NCBI GenBank assembly: GCA_963730115.1
Contig: CAVSQM010000004.1
Coordinates: forward strand, 868,001-932,000
From: DASQFQ01 sp963730115
Lineage (GTDB): Bacteria > Actinomycetota > Thermoleophilia > Solirubrobacterales > Solirubrobacteraceae
DNA length: 64,000 nt
Direction of reading: 5' to 3'
In this document: piece after piece, positions 16,383 through 29,473 of the stretch
Position numbering within the stretch: position 1 is the first letter of the stretch
Layout of the letters: each line of letters begins with the position of its first letter
Made by a program: the position numbers and the translations under genes
The notes under the pieces: generated by a model
Told to the model about the DNA's origin: nothing
Databases searched by the model: none
Seen by the model: only the letters and a program-made list of their open reading frames with translations

Positions 16383-17844
16383 ATGAGCGCGACGGTGGAG
16401 GGACGGACCGCGCTGCGCTGGGACTACGCGCCGGCGCCCGAGTCGCGCGACGCGGCCACGTTGCGCGACCGCTACGACCTCTTCATCGGCGGCGAGTTCG
16501 TCGCGCCCGGCGACGGCTCGCGCGAGCCGACGATCAACCCGGCGACCGAGGAGCCGCTGGCCGAGGTCGCCTTCGCGGGGCCGAAGGACGTGGAGCGCGC
16601 GGTGGCCGCCGCCCGCGCCGCCGCCGGGCCGTGGCAGGCGCTGCCGCCGCTCGAGCGCGGCAAGTACCTGTTCCGCATCGCCCGGCTGATCCAGGAGCGG
16701 GCGCGCGAGCTCGCCGTGGTCGAGTCGCTCGACGGCGGCAAGCCGATCCGCGAGTCGCGCGACGTCGACGTGCCCCTGGCCGCCGCGCATTTCTTCTCCT
16801 ACGCGGGCTGGGCCGACAAGCTGCCCTATGCGCTGGGCGGCCGCGCGCACGAGCCGCGCGGCGTGGTCGGCCAGGTCGTGCCGTGGAACTTCCCGCTGCT
16901 GATGGCGGCGTGGAAGCTCGCGCCGGCGCTCGCCTGCGGCAACACCGCCGTGCTGAAGCCGGCGGAGACGACGCCGCTGACCGCGCTGCTGCTGGCCGAG
17001 ATCTGCCAGGAGGCCGAGCTGCCCGACGGCGTGGTGAACATCGTCACCGGCGACGGGGCGGCGGGCGCCGCCCTCGTGCGCGGCGAGGTCGACAAGGTCG
17101 CGTTCACCGGCTCGACCGCGGTCGGCAAGGAGATCCAGCGCGCGCTGGCCGGAACCCGGCACCGGCCTGACGCTCGAGCTGGGCGGCAAGTCGGCCAACA
17201 TCGTGTTCGAGGACGCCGCGCTCGACCAGGCGGTCGAGGGCATCATCGAGGGGATCTTCTTCAACCAGGGCCACGTGTGCTGCGCGGGCTCGCGGCTGCT
17301 GCTGCAGGAGAGCGTGGCCGAGGAGGTCGTGCGCAAGCTGTGGGCGCGGATGGAGCGGCTGCGGGTCGGCGACCCGCTCGACAAGAACACCGACGTCGGC
17401 GCCATCAACAGCGCGGCGCAGCTCGCCCGCATCTCCGAGCTCGTCGACGAGGGCGAGCGCGAGGGCGCGACGCGGCGCTCGATCACCTGCGCGCTGCCGG
17501 AGACCGGCTACTGGTTCCCGCCCACGCTGTTCCTCGACGTCGCGCCCGCGAACCGGATCGCCGTCGAGGAGATCTTCGGGCCGGTCGTGTCGGTGACGAC
17601 GTTCCGGACGCCCAAGGAGGCGGTCGAGCGCGCGAACAACTCGGCCTACGGGCTCGCCGCCGGCGTGTGGACCGACAACGGCTCGAAGGCGTTCGAGGTG
17701 GCGAGCGCGCTGCGGGCCGGCGTCGTGTGGCAGAACACCTACAACCGCTTCGACCCGACGGCCGCGTTCGGCGGCTACAAGGAGAGCGGCTTCGGGCGCG
17801 AGGGCGGGCCGGCCGGCCTGCTCCCCTACGTGAGGCTGACGTGA
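16383..17844 (+). pseudogene. Aldehyde dehydrogenase, one frameshift (likely error)
   Basis: Joined frames give about 486 residues of a full NAD(P)-dependent aldehyde dehydrogenase: VVGQVVPWNFPLLMAAWKLAPA near 165, KPAETTPL, FTGSTAVGKEI, then, after the shift, LELGGKSANIV (catalytic Glu), NQGHVCCAGSRL (catalytic Cys) and EIFGPVVSV. One extra C in CCC at 17155-17157 breaks the frame; deleting it gives LAGTGTGLTLELGG. AAGGAG inside the deoC 3' end serves as its ribosome site. Probably oxidises acetaldehyde from DeoC. It overlaps the next gene by GTGA. Confidence 0.88.
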
Positions 17845-18620
17845 GCCGGCGCGCGGTCGCCAAGACGTACAAGCTCTACGTGGGCGGGAAGTTCGCGCGC
17901 TCCGAGTCGGGGCGCAGCGACGCGGTCGCCGGGGCGAACGTCCCGCGCGCGTCGCGCAAGGACGTGCGCGACGCGGTCAAGGCCGCGCGCGCCGCGCAGG
18001 CCGGCTGGGCGGCGCGCACCGCCTACAACCGCGGGCAGGTGCTCTACCGCTTCGCCGAGGCGCTCGAGTCGAGGTCGGATGAGCTCGGCGGCACGGGCGA
18101 GGCGGTCGACACGCTCGTGCACTACGCGGGCTGGACCGACAAGCTCGCCGCCGTGATGGGGGGCATCAACCCGGTCGCGGCGCCCTACCTGAGCTTCTCC
18201 ACCCCGGAGCCGACCGGCGTCGTGGCCGTGCTCGCTCCCGACGAGCCGGACCTGCTCGGGCTGATCCGCGAGGTCGCGCCGGCGCTGGCCGCGGGCAACA
18301 CGGTCGTCGCCGTCGTGTCGCGCAGCCGGCCGCTGCGGGCGCTGGACCTCGGCGAGGTCGCGGGCGTCTCCGACGTCCCCGCCGGCGTGCTCAACCTCCT
18401 CTCCGGGCGGATCGACGAGCTGCTCACGCCCCTGTGCGGCCACCGCGACGTCAACGCGATCGTCGACGCCACCGGCGAGCCGGAGCAGGCGGCAACGATC
18501 GACGAGCTCGCCGCCGAGACCGTCAAGCGCGTCTCCCGCCCGGCGCCCGAGGGCGACTCGCTCGCCCGCCTCGAGGCGCTGGTCGAGCTGAAGACCGCCT
18601 GGCACCCCGTCGGGGTCTAG
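17841..18620 (+). CDS. Shortened aldehyde dehydrogenase-like protein without catalytic domain
   Basis: 259 residues from GTG 17841. The sequence follows the N-terminal coenzyme-binding region of the aldehyde dehydrogenase family (KLYVGGKFARSESG, then VHYAGWTDKLAAVMG, GVVAVLAPDEPDLLG, ALAAGNTVVAVVS) but stops before the domain with the catalytic cysteine. The usual FTGS loop and ELGGK glutamate are absent or replaced, and segments near residues 75-95 are compressed. There is no frameshift, so it is a true short paralogue of the gene before it, coupled by GTGA. It may be a structural partner of the full-length enzyme; this is inference. Confidence 0.75.
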   Translation: MSRRAVAKTYKLYVGGKFARSESGRSDAVAGANVPRASRKDVRDAVKAARAAQAGWAARTAYNRGQVLYRFAEALESRSDELGGTGEAVDTLVHYAGWTDKLAAVMGGINPVAAPYLSFSTPEPTGVVAVLAPDEPDLLGLIREVAPALAAGNTVVAVVSRSRPLRALDLGEVAGVSDVPAGVLNLLSGRIDELLTPLCGHRDVNAIVDATGEPEQAATIDELAAETVKRVSRPAPEGDSLARLEALVELKTAWHPVGV

Positions 18621-18626
18621 GCCCCC

Positions 18627-19376
18627 GTGTCCGTCGCCGGCAAGACCGCGATCGTCACCGGCGCCGCGACCGGGATCGGCGCCGCCACCGCGGCGCTGCT
18701 CGCCGCCCGCGGGGCGCGCGTGCTGGCCGCCGGGCTGCAGCCCGACGCGCTGCGCGAGACCGTCGCGGCGATCGAGGCGGACGGCGGCGAGGCGCTCGCG
18801 ATCGAGGCCGACCTCTCGGACCCGGCGCAGATCGAGGCGGTCGCCGCGCGCGCCCAGGAGGCGTTCGGCGGGACCGACATCCTCGTCAACAACGCCGCGA
18901 TCTACCCGCTCGGGCCCTGGCACGAGGCCGACGCCGCCGAGTGGGACGCGGTCTTCGCCACCAACGTGCGCGGCTCCTTCCTGCTCGCCAAGGCGGTGCG
19001 GCCGCAGATGCTCGCCCGCGGCGGCGGGTCGATCGTCAACGTCGCCTCGGTGACGTTCTACTGGGGCGAGGCGGGGCTCGTCTCCTACGTGGCCTCCAAG
19101 GGCGCGGTGATCGGCTTCACGCGCTCGCTCGCCCGCGAGGCGGGGCCGGAGGGGATCCGGGTCAACGCCGTCGCGCCGGGCGCCTTCCCGACCGCCGCGA
19201 CCGCGATCCACGCCGACCAGGACGCGCTGTGGGAGGGCGTGCTCGCCGCGCAGTCGATCAAGCGCCGCGGCGAGGTCGAGGACGTCGCGCGCGCGATCGC
19301 GTTCTTCGCCGGCGAGGACAGCGGCTTCGTCAGCGGCCAGACGCTGCTGGTGGACGGCGGGTGGATGCGGGGCTGA
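18627..19376 (+). CDS. Classical short-chain dehydrogenase/reductase
   Basis: 249 residues from GTG. Cofactor motif TGAATGIGAA at 11-20, NNAAIY near 89-94, catalytic Ser in NVASVTF, and YVASK (Tyr-x-x-x-Lys) near 155-159, then NAVAPGAF and the normal C-terminal SGQTLLVDGGW. It reduces or oxidises a small alcohol/ketone with NAD(P)H; the substrate is unknown. It follows the short ALDH gene by 6 bases and is probably in the same operon. Its last 47 bases overlap the convergent Rieske gene. Confidence 0.88.
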   Translation: MSVAGKTAIVTGAATGIGAATAALLAARGARVLAAGLQPDALRETVAAIEADGGEALAIEADLSDPAQIEAVAARAQEAFGGTDILVNNAAIYPLGPWHEADAAEWDAVFATNVRGSFLLAKAVRPQMLARGGGSIVNVASVTFYWGEAGLVSYVASKGAVIGFTRSLAREAGPEGIRVNAVAPGAFPTAATAIHADQDALWEGVLAAQSIKRRGEVEDVARAIAFFAGEDSGFVSGQTLLVDGGWMRG

Positions 19377-19719
19377 CGACGACGTCGTCCCCCTCCACCA
19401 CGACGTCGTAGCGGCGCAGCACGATCTCCGGGAACGCGAGGCAGCGGCCGCTCGGCACGTGGTACTCGAGCCCGTGCCACGGGCACGCGACGATCTCGCC
19501 CTCGTGCTCCCAGCGCGGCAGCCAGCGGCCGCCGGCGTCGGCCACCAGCGTGCCGGTGGTGCGCGCCGCCCGGCACAGCGGCCCGCCCTGGTGCGCGCAG
19601 CGGTTCAGGAGCCCGTAGAGCCGGCCGCCGATGTTGAAGACACCGACCTCGCGCCCGTCGACGGAGACGACGCGGTGCGTGCCCTCGGGAAAGTCAGCGA
19701 CCGTTCCGACGACCGTCAC
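19330..19719 (-). CDS. Rieske [2Fe-2S] ferredoxin-type protein
   Basis: 129 residues from GTG 19719. Cluster ligands are visible as CAHQGGPLC near 41-49 and CPWHGLEY near 79-86 (Cys-x-His and Cys-x-x-His). Between them lies an insertion of about 30 residues. The protein is the small soluble Rieske type that passes electrons to oxygenases or acts with an adjacent hydrolase. It starts inside the 3' end of the upstream amidohydrolase gene (26-base overlap), so the two are coupled. The last 47 bases are antisense to the SDR 3' end. Confidence 0.85.
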   Translation of the reverse strand: MTVVGTVADFPEGTHRVVSVDGREVGVFNIGGRLYGLLNRCAHQGGPLCRAARTTGTLVADAGGRWLPRWEHEGEIVACPWHGLEYHVPSGRCLAFPEIVLRRYDVVVEGDDVVVSPASTRRPPAASGR

Positions 19720-20803
19720 GATCGATCCCGAACAGGGTCAGCGCGTTCTCCCCGAACACCTTGGCCCGCTGCTCCGGCGACAGCGGCACCATGTCGAGCT
19801 TCATCGGGTGGTCGAAATCGTGGTGCGGCCAGTCCGACGCGTACACGGTCGTGTCGTCGCCGTCGTAGAGCTCGATCAGCGTGACGATGTCGCGCAGGCG
19901 CACGGGCTCCTCGATCGGCTGCGTCGCGACGTAGATCTGCTTCACGTAGTGGCTCGGGCGCTCGGTCAGGAACGGCACCTCGCGGCGGCGCTCGAGGTAC
20001 TCCTTGTCGAGGCGGTTGCAGACGAACGGCATCCACGAGATGCCGGCCTCGGTGACGCCGATCTTCAGGTCCGGGAAGCGGACGACGACGCCGGTCGAGA
20101 CCATGCTGATGACGTTGGCCATGATCGAGAACGTGTGCGACGTCGAGTGGCGCGCGAGCTCGGTGTCGAACCCGTGGTTGTTGAACGGGAAGACCGGGGA
20201 GGTGACCGTCACGGCGTGCAGCAGCACCGGCAGGCCGGCGTTCTGGGCGGCGTCGTAGATCGGGTCGTAGGAGCGATCGCCCCAGAGCGGATCGAGGCCG
20301 GCGCACGGCAGGTAGACGGCGACCGCCTGATCGGCATGGCGCTCGATCTCGCGCGCGGCGTCCTCCGGGTCCTGCGGGCACGCCACGATGGCCGCGAGCA
20401 GCGCGGGATGGCGCGACGTCCACTCCTCGATCAGCCACGCGTTGTAGGCGCGTGCCAGCGCCGCGGCGTAGTCGGCCTGCGGCAGCACGGCGAGCTTGAG
20501 CAGGTGGTCGGGGAACAGCACCGCCAGGTCGACGCCGATCTCGCCCAGCTCGCTCACCATCTGCTCCGGCGTGTGCACCATCCGCGTCGCCTCGTGCGAC
20601 GTCGGGAAGCGCGCGGTCAGCGTCCCGTCGCCGCCCGGCGAGAACCCGGGGATGTCGAGGTAGCGCTCCGGGACGTCGGCGACGGCGCGCAGCGCGACGT
20701 CCCACGGCGGGTCGCAGTAGGGCGCGAGCCCGCCGGGGCTCTCGTGCACGTGGACGTCGACATCGACGATCAGCAGTTCATCCAGCGGCGTCCGCCCGGC
20801 CAT
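19694..20803 (-). CDS. Amidohydrolase-2 family hydrolase/decarboxylase
   Basis: 369 residues. Metal-ligand motif VDVDVHVHESP near residue 13-23, LPVLLHAVTV in the middle, then VTEAGISWMPFV and VYASDWPHHDFDHP near 325-338 (active-site Asp and His). Relatives include decarboxylases and metal hydrolases of aromatic or cyclic breakdown pathways. Operon with the Rieske gene. Divergent from the MBL gene with only 17 bases between; a GATGAT 6 bases before the ATG is a weak leaderless -10. Confidence 0.85.
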   Translation of the reverse strand: MAGRTPLDELLIVDVDVHVHESPGGLAPYCDPPWDVALRAVADVPERYLDIPGFSPGGDGTLTARFPTSHEATRMVHTPEQMVSELGEIGVDLAVLFPDHLLKLAVLPQADYAAALARAYNAWLIEEWTSRHPALLAAIVACPQDPEDAAREIERHADQAVAVYLPCAGLDPLWGDRSYDPIYDAAQNAGLPVLLHAVTVTSPVFPFNNHGFDTELARHSTSHTFSIMANVISMVSTGVVVRFPDLKIGVTEAGISWMPFVCNRLDKEYLERRREVPFLTERPSHYVKQIYVATQPIEEPVRLRDIVTLIELYDGDDTTVYASDWPHHDFDHPMKLDMVPLSPEQRAKVFGENALTLFGIDRDGRRNGR

Positions 20804-20820
20804 GGCAGCATCATCCCAAC

Positions 20821-21687
20821 ATGGAGGTCGCCCGCGGCATCCACCGGATCGAAGGCGACCTCGGCGAGCGCTACGTCTGCCAGTACCTGCTCGTGGGCGA
20901 GGAGCGGACGCTGCTCGTCGACACGGGCCTGCGCGACATGCCGAACACGGTGATCGCCCCGTATCTCGACGGCCGCCGGGTCGACGACGTGCTCATCTCC
21001 CACGCCGACGTCGACCACTGCGGCGGCAACCGCGCGTGGCGCGAGCTGTCGCCGGGCACGCGCTTCCTCTGCGGCGAGGCGGACCGGCCGTGGATCGAGT
21101 CCAACGCGGCGATGCTGGCGGGCAACTACCGCTGGTACGAGGCGTACGGGTTCGGACCTTCGGCCGACGACGTCGCGTTCCTCGCGCACGAGCTCGGCGG
21201 CGACGAGCCGGTCGACGTCGGGCTCCGCGGCGGCGAGACGCTGCGGCTCGGGGCCGACCGCCGGCTCGAGGTGCTCGCGCTGCCCGGCCACACGCCCGGG
21301 CACCTCGGCCTGTGGGACGCGGAGACCGGAGCGGCGATCGTCATCGACGCCGTGCTCGCCGACGGCGTCTACGACCGCGCCGGCAACCGACTGATCCCGC
21401 CGCGCTACTACGACGCGGGCGCCTACGAGGCGACGATCCGCCGGCTGCGCGCGCTCGACCCCGAGCTCCTGCTGACCGCCCACTACGACGTCATGGAACG
21501 TGCCGCCGCACGCGAGTTCCTCGACCGCTCGCTCGACTTCGTGCGCGCCGTCCGCGGCGCGGTCCGCGCCGCGCGCACGAAGGACCTCCGCGCGCTCACC
21601 GCGGAGGTCGACGCCGCCGTCGGCCCGTTCCCGGCCTTCACGCACGAGCTTGCCGCTTCCGTGCGCGCGCACCTCGCGGAGCTCTAG
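20821..21687 (+). CDS. MBL-fold metallo-hydrolase
   Basis: 288 residues. The zinc site appears as ISHADVDHCGGN near 60-71 (HxDxDH pattern), a further ligand in LPGHTPGHLGLW near 157-168, and aspartate in IVIDAVLADG. The C-terminal third is helical and helps define substrate choice, which is unknown. Weak leaderless -10 (CATCAT, 6 bases before the ATG). It shares 4 bases with the convergent aldehyde dehydrogenase gene. Confidence 0.87.
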   Translation: MEVARGIHRIEGDLGERYVCQYLLVGEERTLLVDTGLRDMPNTVIAPYLDGRRVDDVLISHADVDHCGGNRAWRELSPGTRFLCGEADRPWIESNAAMLAGNYRWYEAYGFGPSADDVAFLAHELGGDEPVDVGLRGGETLRLGADRRLEVLALPGHTPGHLGLWDAETGAAIVIDAVLADGVYDRAGNRLIPPRYYDAGAYEATIRRLRALDPELLLTAHYDVMERAAAREFLDRSLDFVRAVRGAVRAARTKDLRALTAEVDAAVGPFPAFTHELAASVRAHLAEL

Positions 21688-23138
21688 GTGGGGAACCCCA
21701 CCGAGTGGGTGTCGGTGAAGCCGAGGATCCCCTCCTCGCCCATCTCGCGCCCCATGCCGCTCTGGTTGAAGCCGCCGAACGGTGCGCGCTCGTCGAGGAA
21801 CGGGGCGTTGTGGGCGTTGACGAACGTGAAGCCGGTCCGCAGCCGCGCGCCGACGCGGCCGGCGTGCTCCATGTCCCCCGACCACACCGACGAGCAGAGG
21901 CCCGACCAGGTGTCGTTGGCGGCCGCGATGGCCGACTCCTCGTCGTCGAACGGGATGATCGGCAGCGTCGGGCCGAACTGCTCCTCGGTCACGACGCGGG
22001 CGTCCGGGCGCGGATCGAGGACGAGCGACGGCCGCATGAACTGCCCGCGCGCGAAAGCGTCCTCGTCGACGGGCTCGGCCAGCTCGCGCACCTCGGCGTC
22101 CGCGCGAGCCTCGTCGAGCAGCTCGGTCACATAGTCGCGCTGCCGCGCGCTGTTCAGCGGCCCCATCGTGGCGTCGGCGTGCAGGCCCGGGCCGAGCTTC
22201 TGGGCGCCCACCGCTCCCGACAGCCCTTCGACGACCGCGTCGTAGTGCGAGCGGTGCACGTAGAGCCGCTTCATCGCCATGCACACCTGGCCGGTGGTGA
22301 GGAAGGCGCCGACGTAGAGCTTGCCGATCGCCGCCTCGTCGATCACCGCGTCCTCGAGCACGATCGCGGGGTCGTTGCCCCCGAGCTCGAGCAACACGCG
22401 CGTCAGGTTGTCCGCGCACATCGCCATGATCCGCTTGCCCGCGCCGACGCTGCCGGTGAAGCCGACCTTGCGCACGCGCGGGTCCTGGATCAGCACCGGC
22501 CCGAGCACGGCGTCGTGCCCGGAGACCACGTTGAGCACCCCCGGGGGCAGCTCGGCGGCGATCAGCTCGATCGTCCGCACGAACGACAGCGGCGTCGTCG
22601 GCGGCGCCTTGACCACGACCGTGTTGCCGGCCACCAGCGCGTGCGGCAGCGAGGCGGCGAGGATCGCCAGCGGCCAGTTGAACGGGACGATCAGGCTCAC
22701 GACGCCGAGCGGCAGGTGCATGACCTGGGTGCGGTACGGCGGCGCGGGCAGCTCGCGCACCGCGTCGACGACGTCGGCGAGCCCGGCGGCGAGCTCGAAG
22801 CGCGCCTCGATGACGTGCATCTCGATCTCGCACTCCGAGCGCACCTTGCCGTTCTCGCGCGACAGCAGCTCGACGCGCTCGTCGTTGTCGGCGGCCAGCG
22901 CGCCGAGGCTGGCCTTGACCCGCGCGGCGCGCTCGTGCGCGCCGAGCGCCGCCCAGGCCGGGAAGGCGTCGTGCGCCGCGGCGACGGCGGCGCGTGCCTG
23001 CTCCTCGGAGGCCGCTCCCGCGTAGCCGACCACGCTCTCCGGGTCGGCGGGATCGTGGACGACGAAGCTGTCGGCGGCATCCTGGCGCTCGCCGGCGATG
23101 AACAGGCCGGTGTTGATCTCGGGCAGCGTCTCGGTCAT
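21684..23138 (-). CDS. Aldehyde dehydrogenase (benzaldehyde/vanillin-type)
   Basis: 484 residues from ATG 23138 (an ATG at 23150 adds four residues). Landmarks: SLIVPFNWPLAILAASLPHAL, VKAPPTTPLSF, FTGSVGAGKRI, LLELGGNDPAIV (catalytic Glu) and TTGQVCMAMKRLYV (catalytic Cys near 279), EEQFGPTLPIIPF. The frame is intact. The GQVCMA context resembles benzaldehyde and vanillin dehydrogenases; this assignment is inference. It lies at the end of a catabolic block with SDR, Rieske, amidohydrolase and MBL genes. A GATGAT hexamer 7 bases before ATG 23138 favours that start. Confidence 0.88.
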   Translation of the reverse strand: MTETLPEINTGLFIAGERQDAADSFVVHDPADPESVVGYAGAASEEQARAAVAAAHDAFPAWAALGAHERAARVKASLGALAADNDERVELLSRENGKVRSECEIEMHVIEARFELAAGLADVVDAVRELPAPPYRTQVMHLPLGVVSLIVPFNWPLAILAASLPHALVAGNTVVVKAPPTTPLSFVRTIELIAAELPPGVLNVVSGHDAVLGPVLIQDPRVRKVGFTGSVGAGKRIMAMCADNLTRVLLELGGNDPAIVLEDAVIDEAAIGKLYVGAFLTTGQVCMAMKRLYVHRSHYDAVVEGLSGAVGAQKLGPGLHADATMGPLNSARQRDYVTELLDEARADAEVRELAEPVDEDAFARGQFMRPSLVLDPRPDARVVTEEQFGPTLPIIPFDDEESAIAAANDTWSGLCSSVWSGDMEHAGRVGARLRTGFTFVNAHNAPFLDERAPFGGFNQSGMGREMGEEGILGFTDTHSVGFPT

Positions 23139-23178
23139 GGCCTGCATCATCGCAACGGATCACCGTCGCGCGCACTCG

Positions 23179-23184
23179 TAGACT
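23179..23184 (+). promoter_or_regulatory. Leaderless -10 hexamer TAGACT for DUF202 gene
   Basis: TAGACT ends 7 bases before ATG 23192 and no Shine-Dalgarno site is present. Confidence 0.4.
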
Positions 23185-23191
23185 CCGGCCG

Positions 23192-23560
23192 ATGGCCGAG
23201 ACCGAGCCTGCGCCGCCCGCAGCGATGGACGTGCTGCAGCGAACCTCGATGGCCGCCGAGCGCACATGGCTGGCGTGGTGGCGCACGGCGCTGACCGCGA
23301 CCGCCGGCGCGCTCGCGGTCGGGCGCTTCGCTCCTGAGCTGCTCGACGTCGCGCCAGGGCCCTACGTGGCGCTGGGTTGCGGGTACGCCGCGCTCGCGGT
23401 CGGGCTGCTGGTGTTCGGCGCGGTGCGCCAGCGCCGGCTCGAGCGGTCGATCGTCGAGGGAGAGCACGCGCCGCTCTCGTTCCGCCTCGTCGCGGCGTTC
23501 ACGATCGGCGCGGTGCTGCTCGTCGCGCTCACCGTCGTGCTCGTCGGCGCACAGATCTGA
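23192..23560 (+). CDS. DUF202-family membrane protein
   Basis: 122 residues. The characteristic DUF202 core AAERTWLAWWRTALTATAGA (residues 21-40) leads into the first of three membrane helices (about 30-50, 58-77, 98-120). The N-terminal tail is short and cytoplasmic. DUF202 proteins are small inner-membrane proteins of unknown function. It is monocistronic between the divergent aldehyde dehydrogenase and the RTX-like gene. Confidence 0.8.
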   Translation: MAETEPAPPAAMDVLQRTSMAAERTWLAWWRTALTATAGALAVGRFAPELLDVAPGPYVALGCGYAALAVGLLVFGAVRQRRLERSIVEGEHAPLSFRLVAAFTIGAVLLVALTVVLVGAQI

Positions 23561-23635
23561 CAAGCGGCCAACCTCCCCGGATCACCCCGGGTCCCACCTG
23601 CTGACACGTATCCCACCCCCCGGAAAGGGGACAGC

Positions 23636-24331
23636 ATGTTCAGCAGCAGGAAGCTCATCACCACCCTCGCCGTGCTCGCCGCGGTGTCGGCCGTCCCGGC
23701 GGCGTCGGCACAGACGGAGGATCCGGTCCCGCCCCCGGTGCCGGAATGCATCAACCAGCCCGCGACGATCGTCGGCTCGCTCGGCGACGACGTCATCCGC
23801 GGCACCTCCGGCCCCGACGTCATCGTCGCCACGGACGAAGGCCAGCTGATCCTGGGCCGCGGCGGCGACGACGTGATCTGCGGCGGCACCGGCAACGACC
23901 GGATCTTCGGCGCCGGCGGCAAGGAGAAGGTGCACGCCGGACAGGGCGACGACCTCGTGGTCGGCGGCGCCGGCGACGACTTCTTCCTCCACGGCGACAA
24001 CGGAGAAGACGAGATCAGCGGCGGCCCCGGCCAGGACGATCTGTTCGGCGGCGACGAGGACGACGACCTGTTCGGCGGCCGCGGCGTCGACATCATGCAC
24101 GGCGGTGACGACACCGACCGCCTGGCCGCCGGTCCCGGCAACGACCAGCTGTTCGGCAATGCAGGCAACGACCGCCTCGAAGGCGGAGGCGGCGACGACG
24201 TACGCCTGCACGGCGGTGACAACGACGACGTGCTCGACGGCGGCCCCGGCTCCGACGAGGAGTGCCTCGGCGCCGATGCCATCGACAAGGACGGCGTCGC
24301 CGACGTCGACCGCGTCCGCCGCTGCGAGTAG
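23636..24331 (+). CDS. Secreted RTX-type calcium-binding repeat protein
   Basis: 231 residues with a signal peptide ending at ASAQ (about residue 26). From residue 45 to 210 the chain is built from nonapeptide repeats of the GG-x-G-x-D-x-x type, for example ILGRGGDDVICGGTGNDRIF and GNDQLFGNAGNDRLEGG, which form a calcium-loaded parallel beta roll. It closes with DADGVADVDRVRRCE-like text, pairing with the N-terminal PECINQP cysteine. No enzymatic domain is attached. A Shine-Dalgarno-like GGGGAC precedes the ATG. It was exported by the general secretory route judging from the signal peptide, not the RTX type I route. Confidence 0.85.
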   Translation: MFSSRKLITTLAVLAAVSAVPAASAQTEDPVPPPVPECINQPATIVGSLGDDVIRGTSGPDVIVATDEGQLILGRGGDDVICGGTGNDRIFGAGGKEKVHAGQGDDLVVGGAGDDFFLHGDNGEDEISGGPGQDDLFGGDEDDDLFGGRGVDIMHGGDDTDRLAAGPGNDQLFGNAGNDRLEGGGGDDVRLHGGDNDDVLDGGPGSDEECLGADAIDKDGVADVDRVRRCE

Positions 24332-24341
24332 CGCGCTGACG

Positions 24342-24369
24342 GTCCCGGCCCGCGCTCGCGGGCCGGGAC
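24342..24369. terminator. Perfect 12-bp hairpin between convergent genes
   Basis: GTCCCGGCCCGC (24342-24353), loop GCTC, GCGGGCCGGGAC (24358-24369). It sits between the RTX-like stop (24331) and the histidine kinase stop (24381), so it can end transcripts from both sides. There is no U tract on either side, as is common for GC-rich actinobacterial terminators. Confidence 0.7.
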
Positions 24370-24380
24370 GCTGCGCGTGG

Positions 24381-28036
<3,656 letters not shown>

Positions 28037-28040
<4 letters not shown>

Positions 28041-29473
28041 GCCAGATCTCCCACCGCGCCGGTCTTCTCGGTCTTCTCCCACGCCATCTCCGCGCGCCGC
28101 AGCTCGGCGACGTACGCCGCGGCGGTGATCGCGCACAGCAGCGGCCCGTAGCCGACCACGTACAGCAGCGGACGAGCGAGCCGGCCGGCGTACGGAACGG
28201 ACTCGAGCCGCCGCACGAGATACGCGGCGAGCATCGAGGCCGACAGCCAGACGTAGGCGAACAGCAGCAGCCAGTCCGGCGCGTCGTCGAGCCGCGGCGC
28301 GACGAGCGTCCAGACGATGATCGCGAGGCTGATCAGGCCCGGGAACGTGATCGCCTCCAGCCAGCTGCGCCGCGCGGCCGGCCCGTCGTGCGCGAAGGCC
28401 GAGAGCGTCACGAACGAGTAGGTCACGAGGTTCAGCGCCCACAGCGCGCGGAAGGCGTCGATCGAGAGCTCGCGGTCGAGCACGAAGAGCGTCACCAGCG
28501 AGGCCGAGCGAGAGCACCATCAGCGCGGGCATCAGGAAGACCGAGAACCAGATCAGCGCGAAGCTGACGCCGCCGAGGCGGCCGGCGCTGCGGCGCAACC
28601 AGGTGCGCCGGTAGCGCAGCGTGACCTGGACGTTGCCGCGGCCCCAGCGCACCCGCTGCTTCCACAGCCCGGCGATGTCGCGCGGCTCCTCGGCCCACAC
28701 GATCGCGTGCGGCTCGAAGACCACGCGCCCGCCGGCGAGCTGCACGTTGAACGTGGTGAACGTGTCCTCGGCGAGCGACGAGGTGTCGATCTCGCCGCCG
28801 ATCGCCTCGAGGCTCTCGCGCCGCAGCAGCTGCGCGCCGCCCGCGAGGCACGCCTGCGCGCCGAGCACGTTCTGGGCACGGCGGGCGCCCGGCCTGCGCG
28901 CTGATGTACTCGAACGAGATGAAGCGGTTCATGAAGTTGGCGGGCCGGCTGCCCTCCTTGATGTACGCCGTGACCGCGCCGACGCTGGGATCGCCGAGGT
29001 GGCGCACCATCCGGCGCAGCGAGCGGAACGTGAAGATCACGTCGGCGTCGATGATCAGCACCGCCTCGTACCAGCCCTCGGCGCGGATCTCGCGCAGCCC
29101 GTGGTTGAGCGTGTGCGCCTTGCCCTCGCCGCCCTTGGCGCGGCGCAGGTGGAAGACGCGCCCCGGGTACTCGGCGGCCTTCGCGAGCACGACGTCGGGC
29201 GTCTCGTCCGTGCTGGCGTCGTCGACGACGTAGACGCGCAGTCGCTCCGGCCGGGTAGTCGAGCGCCACCAGCGTGTCGATCGTCCGCCCGATCACGAAC
29301 GCCTCGTTCCACGCCGGGACCACCACCGCGACGTTCGGCTCGCGCTCGAGCTCGCCGTCGGAGCGGCGCCGGAAGCGGTGCAGCCCCGCGAGCACGAACT
29401 GGTAGCAGCCGGCCACCAGCGGCAGGCCCCCGGCGATCACGAACGCCGTGAGGATCCATTCGAGCACGGCCAT
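28037..29473 (-). pseudogene. Processive family-2 glycosyltransferase, three frameshifts
   Basis: About 478 residues when joined. N-terminal helix (LEWILTAFVIAGGLPLVAG), then GT-A core: VVVPAWNEAFVIGRTIDTL, VYVVDDASTDET, LIIDADVIFTF (metal-binding DxD), EDTFTTFNVQL, and QRVRWGRGN (Q-x-x-RW product-binding motif), followed by four or five C-terminal membrane helices. This is the layout of cellulose/chitin/PNAG-type synthases. Each shift is one extra G or C (near 29248, 28881 and 28508). It is placed between the PHP hydrolase and the kinase, with a 4-base overlap with the latter, so it belongs to the same operon. Confidence 0.82.

Noticed and set aside
16383..18620. Apparent 745-residue double aldehyde dehydrogenase
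   Set aside because: The continuous frame only exists because of an extra C at 17155-17157; corrected, there are two coupled genes.
23780..24260. Repeats that might be a CRISPR array or minisatellite
   Set aside because: The repeats are in frame and encode GGxGxDxx calcium-binding units; there are no identical repeats with unique spacers.
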